A stretch of 64,000 bases of DNA from positions 12,113-76,112 of the forward strand of contig DBCO01000004.1 of NCBI GenBank assembly GCA_002293145.1, written 5' to 3'. The stretch is from Akkermansiaceae bacterium UBA956. Its GTDB lineage: Bacteria > Verrucomicrobiota > Verrucomicrobiia > Verrucomicrobiales > Akkermansiaceae. Shown here piece after piece: positions 7,274-14,137 of the stretch; the stretch's first letter is position 1; the number at the start of each line of letters is the position of its first letter. Below the pieces are notes generated by a model that made no database searches, was not told where the DNA came from, and was given only the letters and a program-made list of their open reading frames with translations. The translations under genes were made by a program, and so were the position numbers.

Positions 7274-8449
7274 TTAGATGTTGAGTTCTCTGGCAATTTT
7301 GTGGCATAGCCAGAGAGCGCGCGGATGATGGAAAAACGATTTCCAGAGCGAACCTTTTAGCGTGCTCGAAACAGAACCATCACGCTGCAAATAACCATAC
7401 CATTCTCCATGCTCGCTGTCAGAAAAATGTGCAAAACTCCAGTCGCGCACTTGCTCATGCATGGCGAAATACTTTGAATCCTCGGTGAGTTGATAGGCGA
7501 GCAAGGTAGCAATCAGCGCTTCATCATGGGGCCACCAGAATTTCATATTTTGCCAGTATTCCTGAACGGGGCGGTCATAGACATCGCGGAAGTAGAACAG
7601 TCCACCATGTTCCTGATCCCACCCGCGTTGCCACATCCAATCTAACATTTGGCAACCAAGCGCGATGAGATCGGGATCATTGCCACGGCGTTTGGCTTCT
7701 TCGAGGATGAACCATGCGCCTTCGATCGCGTGACCTGGATTGAGCGTTCGCCCATCAAAGTGATCGGAGATCGATCCATCTGGGTTCACCAGTTCCATGA
7801 CTACATGGAGATCTGGTTTGACGAAAAGGGTGCGAATTTCCTCGATACAGCGGTCGATCCAACCTCTCAGAAAATCATTGCTGCCGAGGCGCAGGCTCAG
7901 TTCTTGCGCGGTGACAAGAGTGATCATGCGCGGACCTAGGGCGACGAGTGGACGGGCATCGGTGAATTTCGGTTCTGCGGAGTTGGGTAGAAAATTCCAA
8001 TCAACGAAGCGCTGAAACCAGTGGCGTGCTTTGTTGGCAGAAGATGCAGAACCCGTGGCCGCAGCATGGGCAGCGAAGGCAATGGCCGTAAAACTTTCAC
8101 TATAGGCGTAGCGGCGCTTGCGTAGTGCCGTGCCAGATCGTGTCACATGAAAATACAAGCGTCCATCGCGTGGGTCGATGCATTTGTTTTCCAGAAAATG
8201 CAGGCCACTTTCCGCCCAGGCGAGCCACTCTGGCCGAGCTTCATGCTCCAGATAAAGTGTTAGCAGCATCCAGCTCATGCGCCCTTGGGCCCAGACAGAT
8301 TTGTCGTCATCGACGAGTGAGCCATCGTGATCAAAGCAGTGCAGAAATCCGCTATGCTGGTGATCGATAGACCGAGGAAACCAAAACGGGATGCAGTCAG
8401 AGAAGAGTTGTTGGTGATAGAACTCGGCAAGTAAAGGTGCTGGATTCAT
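7274..8449 (-). CDS. N-acylglucosamine 2-epimerase (AGE/RnBP family)
   Basis: 391 aa (alpha/alpha)6-barrel enzyme expected to convert N-acetylmannosamine to N-acetylglucosamine in the cytoplasm. Family landmarks are visible: RTLNPGHAIEGAWF with its catalytic-type His, a WWPHDEA block, and a C-terminal FHHPRALW. The ATG at 8449 is chosen because it overlaps the nanA stop (ATGA) and removes a 10-residue extension. The family also holds mannose and cellobiose epimerases, but the neighbouring NanA and NanM point to ManNAc. Bacteroides fragilis uses the same RnBP-type enzyme, rather than NanE, after NanL. No GlcNAc kinase is encoded in the window, so phosphorylation would need an unlinked gene. 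Confidence 0.82.
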   Translation of the reverse strand: MNPAPLLAEFYHQQLFSDCIPFWFPRSIDHQHSGFLHCFDHDGSLVDDDKSVWAQGRMSWMLLTLYLEHEARPEWLAWAESGLHFLENKCIDPRDGRLYFHVTRSGTALRKRRYAYSESFTAIAFAAHAAATGSASSANKARHWFQRFVDWNFLPNSAEPKFTDARPLVALGPRMITLVTAQELSLRLGSNDFLRGWIDRCIEEIRTLFVKPDLHVVMELVNPDGSISDHFDGRTLNPGHAIEGAWFILEEAKRRGNDPDLIALGCQMLDWMWQRGWDQEHGGLFYFRDVYDRPVQEYWQNMKFWWPHDEALIATLLAYQLTEDSKYFAMHEQVRDWSFAHFSDSEHGEWYGYLQRDGSVSSTLKGSLWKSFFHHPRALWLCHKIARELNI

Positions 8450-9372
8450 GACGAGGAAACGGAGGTGTGCAGAGCCCAATCATCGAAGCCTTGTTGCTGG
8501 AGCGATTGCCAGAGTGCCTCGACTTGGGAAGCTGTGGGATTACTGAGAGGTAGACGCGCAGGGCCGACATCGACGCCGAGTTTTTTCATCAGTGCCTTTG
8601 CGGTGCCAAGGTAGCCGGTGGCGGCGATGGTATCGATCATACGGATGGAAATGGCTTGCAAGCGATGCGCTTCTTCCTCGTCCTTGCGTAGACAAGCGGC
8701 GACGAGTGATTGATTGAGCTTGGGTGCAAAATTGTAGGTGGAGCCGACGCCACCCCGTGCTCCGGTCGCAAAGGCACTGACGATCATTTCATCGACACCC
8801 CAGGGGAGATCGAATTTTCCGCCACAGGCACGGCGCGCTTTGAGGTAGGCTGTGAGGTCGGTGTTGGTGAATTTGATTCCTGCGAGGTTCGGGATTACGG
8901 CATCGGCTGCTTCGAGAAATTTATCCATCGGTAAATGCACTTGTGTTAGTGCAGGGATATCGTAGTAGTAAAAAGGCAAATGAGGACAGCATGCGGCGAT
9001 GGCCGCACACCACTCGACAAGGCTTTCCACCGATGACGGCTTGAAGTAACTGGGTGCAAGAGCGCTCACACCAGAAAAACCATGTTCCTGCGCGGCTTTT
9101 GCATAGATCTTCGCGTCTTCGAGGCAATTCGTGCCGCAATGGGCGATCACGTAAAGCTTGTGATCTGCGGCAGCTTTTTCCCATGTGCGAAACATTTCCA
9201 ATCGCTCATCGCGAGTCAGTGAATGTGCTTCTCCGGTGCTGCCCGTAATAAAAACATGGGTGATGCCTTGCTGGGCGAGGAAGGCCGCCTGAGCATCGAT
9301 TTTTTCAGGAGCAAGTGAGCCATCAGCATGAAATGGCGTGTGGGTGGCGCTGACGAGTGTGTGGAGTTTCAT
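8446..9372 (-). CDS. nanA: N-acetylneuraminate lyase
   Basis: 308 aa (beta/alpha)8 aldolase of the DHDPS/NAL family, cleaving Neu5Ac to ManNAc and pyruvate. Seen are GSTGEA (pyruvate carboxylate-binding loop), the catalytic Tyr in FYYYDIP, and the Schiff-base Lys in GIKFTNTD. The GSTGE and YYDIP forms fit the lyase subgroup better than DapA. Both ends overlap neighbours by ATGA (with the AGE gene at 8446-8449 and the transporter at 9369-9372). Dihydrodipicolinate synthase is the main alternative and is made unlikely by the operon. Confidence 0.87.
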   Translation of the reverse strand: MKLHTLVSATHTPFHADGSLAPEKIDAQAAFLAQQGITHVFITGSTGEAHSLTRDERLEMFRTWEKAAADHKLYVIAHCGTNCLEDAKIYAKAAQEHGFSGVSALAPSYFKPSSVESLVEWCAAIAACCPHLPFYYYDIPALTQVHLPMDKFLEAADAVIPNLAGIKFTNTDLTAYLKARRACGGKFDLPWGVDEMIVSAFATGARGGVGSTYNFAPKLNQSLVAACLRKDEEEAHRLQAISIRMIDTIAATGYLGTAKALMKKLGVDVGPARLPLSNPTASQVEALWQSLQQQGFDDWALHTSVSSS

Positions 9373-10643
9373 GATTGTAAGGAAGACGTTGCGGTGCGTG
9401 GTCGCACAAAAAGAATTAGAACGACTGAGATCACCGAGACGAGTCCAAAGATGGTGAATATCGTTTCGTTAGAAACCTGTCGATCCTTGAGAACTCCGAA
9501 AAGCCAGTCGGCGAGACCGCCGCAGGAGATCGAGAAAAAGTTGAGTATGCCGTAAGCGGTGGCGCGTGATGATGCTGGCATGATTTGGCATAAGATCGGC
9601 ATGTTGTTACAATCGAAAAATCCCCAGCCACATCCAAAAAGAATCAGCCCGCCGATGCACAAGCTCAGGGCTGTGGACATTGGCATGCTTGAACCTTCAC
9701 CCGTAGCGATGCCCACAGCGATTAGCGCTGGAACGAGAAGTGACATGCCAATGGCTGAGGTGTAGATGCGACCGCGAATGTTGCGTTTGACCCATCGATC
9801 GGCAATCCAGCCACCGAGCATCGCCGAGGCGATCGCGGCGCATTGGAAATAAAGCACCGCATTGACTCCAGCGGCTCCTTGCGACATGTTGAATCGTGTT
9901 TTGATGATGGCTGGCATCCAGTCACGAATGACCCAACCTGCGAGCGCGGGAAGAGTGAAATACAGAATCATCAATACAAAAGACCATTGTATTAGTCCTT
10001 GAAACCCCGAACCGTTGTCGCTGATCTCGCCATCTTTTTTCTGTGTTGCAAGTCGTCGTGAATATTTTCCTAACAAAAAATACAAAGGGATGGCATAGAT
10101 AATGCCGATGTATCCTGCCACGCTGAATGCACCGCGCCAACCGAGTTGTGGGACATCGGCAGCATAGCCACTGAATGCACCGAGAATCACTCCAGAGTAG
10201 ATGCCGATTTGATGCAATCCTACGGCCTTGGAGCGGGAGTCTCCCATATGAATCGTGGCGATAAACGCCAGTGCAGTCGGAATGTAACAGGCCTCGGAAA
10301 AACCCATCAAGCCGCGAACAATCAGAAGCTGGTGATATGTCTGACAGTGGCCCGTAGCCCAAGTCGTGAGTGACCACACAAACAAGGATACTGCGATCAG
10401 CCGTACATGACCTACGCGCAGAGCGATAATGCCTACAAATAGTGAGACGATCGCGTAAGTCCACTTAAACATCCCTAACAGCATGCCCCAGTTTTCTTGA
10501 TTGATGATGCTGGGAATGTCGTGCATCACTGAGGTTTTCATCGTCGCCAGCATTTGCCGATCGAGATAGTTCAGCAAGGCAACGGGGAAAAGAAGGAGCA
10601 CGCAGAACCACGCTGCGGACTGTGGTTTTTCGGCAGTGGTCAT
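9369..10643 (-). CDS. MFS transporter, probable sialic acid permease
   Basis: 424 aa with about 12 membrane segments and the anion:cation symporter-type signature near the N-terminus (LLNYLDRQML). A conserved Arg-containing stretch (IVRGLMGFSEACYIPTA) is like that of hexuronate and NanT-type carriers. It overlaps nanA and nanM by ATGA at both ends, so all are made together. By position it matches NanT of the Bacteroides nanLET operons. Substrate specificity is inferred from context; other acidic sugars are possible. Confidence 0.8.
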   Translation of the reverse strand: MTTAEKPQSAAWFCVLLLFPVALLNYLDRQMLATMKTSVMHDIPSIINQENWGMLLGMFKWTYAIVSLFVGIIALRVGHVRLIAVSLFVWSLTTWATGHCQTYHQLLIVRGLMGFSEACYIPTALAFIATIHMGDSRSKAVGLHQIGIYSGVILGAFSGYAADVPQLGWRGAFSVAGYIGIIYAIPLYFLLGKYSRRLATQKKDGEISDNGSGFQGLIQWSFVLMILYFTLPALAGWVIRDWMPAIIKTRFNMSQGAAGVNAVLYFQCAAIASAMLGGWIADRWVKRNIRGRIYTSAIGMSLLVPALIAVGIATGEGSSMPMSTALSLCIGGLILFGCGWGFFDCNNMPILCQIMPASSRATAYGILNFFSISCGGLADWLFGVLKDRQVSNETIFTIFGLVSVISVVLILFVRPRTATSSLQS

Positions 10644-11704
10644 GGCTTGCGGGTGAGTTCGAGAATGTTGGGAGTGCGCACACCGGGACGAATTTCCCCG
10701 CTGATGAGCAGATAGGTTTCACCATGCTTCACGGCGGGCGCTGTTACGGGAAGTACGGCATCGAGTGCATCTTCTTCGATCCATGTTTGCGAGGTCTCAT
10801 CAAGTCGCATGATCGTTTTGCAAAAGCCTTGGTGCTTTTCTGGGTCTTTGCCGACTTGTGCGCCGTCATCGCCACCGACGACCAGAAGATCGCCTTTGCG
10901 TTGCCAAGCAGGTGAAACGGCGGCCACTGCGCAGCGAGGCAAATCAGGCCCTCGTTCCCACGATTTCCCATCAAATGTCCAGCTGTATGGTTGATAGGTG
11001 CGCACCGCTTTGCCATCGGCATCAGCAGCCAGAGAGCATCCGCCGATCACCCATAGCGCTTCATTTGTTGCACCCGCCGTGGCAAGCATCAAGCCATGTT
11101 TCGGCAGTGGTGCTGCCTCTTTCCATGTTGCATCCGCACTGCTAAGATCGAAGGTGAAATGCCGTGCGCTGGCTGTCGTTGAATCCGGTTTTTCGAGTCC
11201 GCCGATCACATGGATGTGATTTTTCCAAATCACGGCGCAGGCGTTGGCGCAGGTCATCGGCAATGCTGGCCATGGAGTGATCGTAACTTTTCCTTCGTTC
11301 CATCGGATCGAGGCGACATGGCTAAAGTTTTCGGTCATATTGCCTCCGCCGATGAAAATGATTTCATCCTCACGTTGAATGCTCACGCCGTAGCCATTCG
11401 CTTGAGGAAGGGTTCCGACAACGCGCCACGTTGATTCTTTTTTGCTGAGATCGAGGGCGAAAATTTGATCGTGCCAAACTTTTTTGCCGCCCTTCCATGG
11501 CATGACACCATCAGGAAAATTCGCGCCGCCAGCAACCAAAAGGGTATCGCCTAACACACCCGCAAAGCTCCCGGCGAAGCCGTGGGCATCTGGAAGAGCG
11601 GGCAAGGCGCGGACGGAAGTTTCTTGCGCAGAGACTACGGCAAGCGCGCTCGCTGTCGCGATGCCTACGAGGCAAGTAAGTTTCGATTCGGTGCTCCGAT
11701 GCAT
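10640..11704 (-). CDS. nanM: N-acetylneuraminate epimerase (kelch beta-propeller)
   Basis: 354 aa from the ATG at 11704, where a signal peptide starts (cleavage after AVVSA). A longer in-frame reading to 11779 adds 25 residues that hide the signal. The mature protein has kelch repeats with recurring VxGG (LLVAGGANFPDG, IIFIGGGNMTE, HVIGGLE, WVIGGCS, LLVVGGDDG), as in NanM. NanM acts in the periplasm to interconvert alpha and beta anomers of Neu5Ac released by sialidases. It is the first gene of the minus-strand nan operon; the other genes follow with overlapping stop and start codons. Confidence 0.82.
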   Translation of the reverse strand: MHRSTESKLTCLVGIATASALAVVSAQETSVRALPALPDAHGFAGSFAGVLGDTLLVAGGANFPDGVMPWKGGKKVWHDQIFALDLSKKESTWRVVGTLPQANGYGVSIQREDEIIFIGGGNMTENFSHVASIRWNEGKVTITPWPALPMTCANACAVIWKNHIHVIGGLEKPDSTTASARHFTFDLSSADATWKEAAPLPKHGLMLATAGATNEALWVIGGCSLAADADGKAVRTYQPYSWTFDGKSWERGPDLPRCAVAAVSPAWQRKGDLLVVGGDDGAQVGKDPEKHQGFCKTIMRLDETSQTWIEEDALDAVLPVTAPAVKHGETYLLISGEIRPGVRTPNILELTRKP

Positions 11705-11747
11705 GCTGTGATGCTCCACGAAATCATGGTCAGAGCAAGAGGAATCA

Positions 11748-11770
11748 ACTGGTTTGGCGTAAATACCAGT
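11748..11770 (-). promoter_or_regulatory. Candidate operator of the nan operon
   Basis: ACTGGT (11748-11753) and ACCAGT (11765-11770) form an inverted repeat across 11 bases, 44-66 bases upstream of the nanM start. This is the expected place for an operator of the linked GntR/LacI hybrid regulator. In the same divergent gap, CTTGTCA occurs twice (11806-11812, 11825-11831), 19 bases apart. Neither has been tested; the assignment is by position and symmetry. Confidence 0.35.
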
Positions 11771-11878
11771 TTTGCCCAATTTGGGAGATTTTGCCTTGAA
11801 GTATGCTTGTCACAAAATATGAAACTTGTCATGAATGATGGTTGTTTTTTCCGACTCATTGTGATTCTCTGAGCTCCT

Positions 11879-12757
11879 ATGAGTCTTTCCCATCCGACCG
11901 CCAAAGCGGAAGCCTTGATCGAAGCCCTGCCGTATTTGCAAGCCTTTCGCGGCAAAACGGTGTTGGTGAAAATGGGTGGCTCGGCGATGGAAGATCCGGA
12001 GCTGGTGGCGAAGGTGATGCGCGATATTGTTTTCATGGAAGTCGTCGGCATCAATCCGATCGTTGTGCACGGCGGTGGTAAGGCGATTTCGGCAGCAATG
12101 GCAGCAGCTGGTCTCGAAGCCAAGTTCGTTGGTGGATTTCGTGTGACCACGGAGGAAGCAATTTCGATTGTGGAAACAGTTTTGTCTGAAGAGATCAATC
12201 CAGGCTTAGTACGCATGATTCGCGACTTCGGTGGCAAAGCGGTGGGCATTCCTGGAACGGATGTTTTTTTTGGCGAGAAAATGAAAGTGACCGACAAAGA
12301 GGGCAACCGTGTGGACATTGGCCGCGTCGGCGAAGTGGTCGGTTGTCAATTGGGGCGTATGGAGTCGGCGCACAATGCGGGCATTGTTCCCGTGATTTCG
12401 CCTTTGGCTGCGGAGCTTTCTACGGGCAAGTCACTCAACATTAACGCAGACCTAGCGGCCGCGGCATTGGCGAAAGAATTGCGCGTCGCAAAATTAGTTT
12501 ATCTCTCCGATGTGCCTGGTCTGATGCGCGATCCGAGTGATCCGTCAACCTTGATCAAATCAGTGAACCGTGCGGAGGCCGATGCGATGATTGCTGACGG
12601 CACGATTTCCGGCGGCATGATTCCCAAAATCAAGAGTGCACTCGATGCTCTGAATGCCGGTGTGCGCAAGGTTCACTTCATCGATGGTCGTTTGCCACAC
12701 GCGCTTTTGTTAGAAATTTTCACCGAAAAAGGTATCGGCACTGAAGTATCGCGCTGA
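11879..12757 (+). CDS. argB: Acetylglutamate kinase
   Basis: 292 aa, normal length. It phosphorylates N-acetylglutamate in the second step of arginine synthesis. Seen are the N-terminal VLVKMGGSAM phosphate-binding Lys/Gly stretch, VHGGGKAIS, the NINAD substrate motif and the C-terminal GMIPKI. It is divergent from nanM and convergent with the small ORF after prfA. No other arginine synthesis gene adjoins it; argS lies about 11 kb away. The sequence of the N-terminal helix (residues 1-20) resembles arginine-inhibited hexameric forms, but that is an inference. Confidence 0.96.
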   Translation: MSLSHPTAKAEALIEALPYLQAFRGKTVLVKMGGSAMEDPELVAKVMRDIVFMEVVGINPIVVHGGGKAISAAMAAAGLEAKFVGGFRVTTEEAISIVETVLSEEINPGLVRMIRDFGGKAVGIPGTDVFFGEKMKVTDKEGNRVDIGRVGEVVGCQLGRMESAHNAGIVPVISPLAAELSTGKSLNINADLAAAALAKELRVAKLVYLSDVPGLMRDPSDPSTLIKSVNRAEADAMIADGTISGGMIPKIKSALDALNAGVRKVHFIDGRLPHALLLEIFTEKGIGTEVSR

Positions 12758-12775
12758 TCATCTAACTGATGATCA
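12755..12775. terminator. Hairpin at the argB stop codon between convergent genes
   Basis: TGATCATC (12755-12762) and GATGATCA (12768-12775) pair perfectly around TAACT. The left arm contains the argB stop codon, and the whole overlaps the end of the opposing small ORF. There is no T-tract on either strand, so it may act as an mRNA-stabilising or weak bidirectional end rather than a classic terminator. Confidence 0.4.
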
Positions 12776-12998
12776 TGTTGCGTAGGCGCTGATGCAGATG
12801 GCCGGGAATTTCTTGGGAGAATTCTATCAACCCTGTGCTACTGATCCAGATTTCGGCGACATCAATGCCTTCTTGGCGCAGGGCGTCTGCGATCGCATCG
12901 AGCTTCCATTGCATGAGTTTGTTGCGATTGTCACGAGCGCTACCGTTGCACCATGAGATCGTTTGTGCGGCTGCGAGGCGTTTGAACCATTTCATCAT
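12762..12998 (-). CDS. Small conserved-looking protein coupled to prfA
   Basis: 78 aa, family not recognised. The start lies 2 bases after the prfA stop on the same strand, a spacing typical of translational coupling. This is why I accept it despite its size. It is basic at the N-terminus (MMKWFKRLAAAQ), followed by an alpha-beta region (KLDAIADALRQEGIDVAEIWISS). In most bacteria prmC (the RF1 methyltransferase) follows prfA; it is absent here and this is far too short to be it. A chance ORF is possible. Confidence 0.45.
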   Translation of the reverse strand: MMKWFKRLAAAQTISWCNGSARDNRNKLMQWKLDAIADALRQEGIDVAEIWISSTGLIEFSQEIPGHLHQRLRNMIIS

Positions 12999-13000
12999 CG

Positions 13001-14083
13001 TCAGACTTTGGGGCCAGTCGCTTCGGCGAGTCGCTCGACCATTTCTTCTTTTTGCAGTGAGTTGGTGAGATCGAAAAGGTCGCCATCCATGACGGCGGCG
13101 AGATTGTGCGCGGTGTAGCCGATGCGGTGGTCGGTGATGCGCGATTGAGGGAAGTTGTAGGTACGGATTTTTTCGGATCGATCGCCGGAGCCGATGAGTG
13201 ATCGGCGTTGCTCGGAGTATTGTTCGGAAACCTCACGTTGCTTCATTTCATAAAGCTTGGTGCGCATGATTTGCAGAGCTTTTTCTTTGTTCTTTCCTTG
13301 TGATCGACCTTCCTCACAGCGGACATAGAGGCCGGTGGGAAGGTGGAATACTTGCACGGCAGATTCCGTTCGGTTGACGTGCTGGCCGCCCGCACCACCG
13401 GAGCGGCAAACCTCAATGCGTAGATCGTTTGGGTTGAGCTGCACGTCCACTTCTTCCGCTTCGGGCAGAACGGCAACGGTGACAGTGGATGTGTGGACTC
13501 GGCCTTGTGCCTCGGTTTCAGGTACTCGTTGCACGCGATGCACTCCGGATTCGTATTTGAGATAGCGAAATACTTCATCGCCCGTGACGCGGAGAATGAC
13601 TTCTTTGAATCCACCGACTTCGGATGGCGAGGACTCGAGGTGCTCGGTTTTCCAATTGCGCCGTTCGGCATATCTCTGGTAAAGGCGTAGCAGTTCAGCG
13701 GCAAATAACGAGGCTTCATCACCACCAGCACCCGCGCGGATTTCGATCAATGCATCGCGGTCTTCGTTCGGATCAGCGGGCAGGAGGGCGTATTGCAGAT
13801 CGCTGGTGAGTTGTGGGATTTCTCTTTCCAGTTGAGGGATTTCTGCCGCTGCCATTTGGGCAAAATCGGGATCGTCACTCTTAGACAGCTCAATATTTTC
13901 TTCCAACTGACGTTTGGCATTTTCCAATCGATCTGCGATCTCCAGTGTTTGCTTGAGCCGACGATGTTCGCGCAAGGTTTCCGTCGCACGCTTCGGATCA
14001 GCAAAAAGATTGGGATCACCGATTGCGTGTTCGAGCTCGATGAAGCGGTGTTTGCGTTGGGCAATGAGTGCAGAGTAATCCAT
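13001..14083 (-). CDS. prfA: Peptide chain release factor 1
   Basis: 360 aa, usual length for RF1. It reads UAA and UAG and triggers peptide release. Visible are the stop-reading PxT motif as PET in RVPETEAQGR (usually PAT) and the universal GGQ in SGGAGGQHVN, whose Gln is normally methylated by PrmC. Context is unusual only in that the following gene is a small unknown ORF and the preceding one is methionine synthase. The repeat array at 14101-14128 lies between it and metH. Confidence 0.96.
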   Translation of the reverse strand: MDYSALIAQRKHRFIELEHAIGDPNLFADPKRATETLREHRRLKQTLEIADRLENAKRQLEENIELSKSDDPDFAQMAAAEIPQLEREIPQLTSDLQYALLPADPNEDRDALIEIRAGAGGDEASLFAAELLRLYQRYAERRNWKTEHLESSPSEVGGFKEVILRVTGDEVFRYLKYESGVHRVQRVPETEAQGRVHTSTVTVAVLPEAEEVDVQLNPNDLRIEVCRSGGAGGQHVNRTESAVQVFHLPTGLYVRCEEGRSQGKNKEKALQIMRTKLYEMKQREVSEQYSEQRRSLIGSGDRSEKIRTYNFPQSRITDHRIGYTAHNLAAVMDGDLFDLTNSLQKEEMVERLAEATGPKV

Positions 14084-14100
14084 GAAGTGCGTGGGCGGAA

Positions 14101-14128
14101 ACTAAAAACTGAAATCTTAAAACTGAAA
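14101..14128. repeat. Heptamer array (four units) after the metH stop
   Basis: Four consecutive 7-base units ACTAAAA, ACTGAAA, TCTTAAA and ACTGAAA fit a WCTNANN pattern. They lie 9 bases past the stop of the minus-strand metH gene. Arrays with the same period and flanking position occur at 55071-55091 and 63068-63095. Confidence 0.5.
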
Positions 14129-14137
14129 AATATAATC

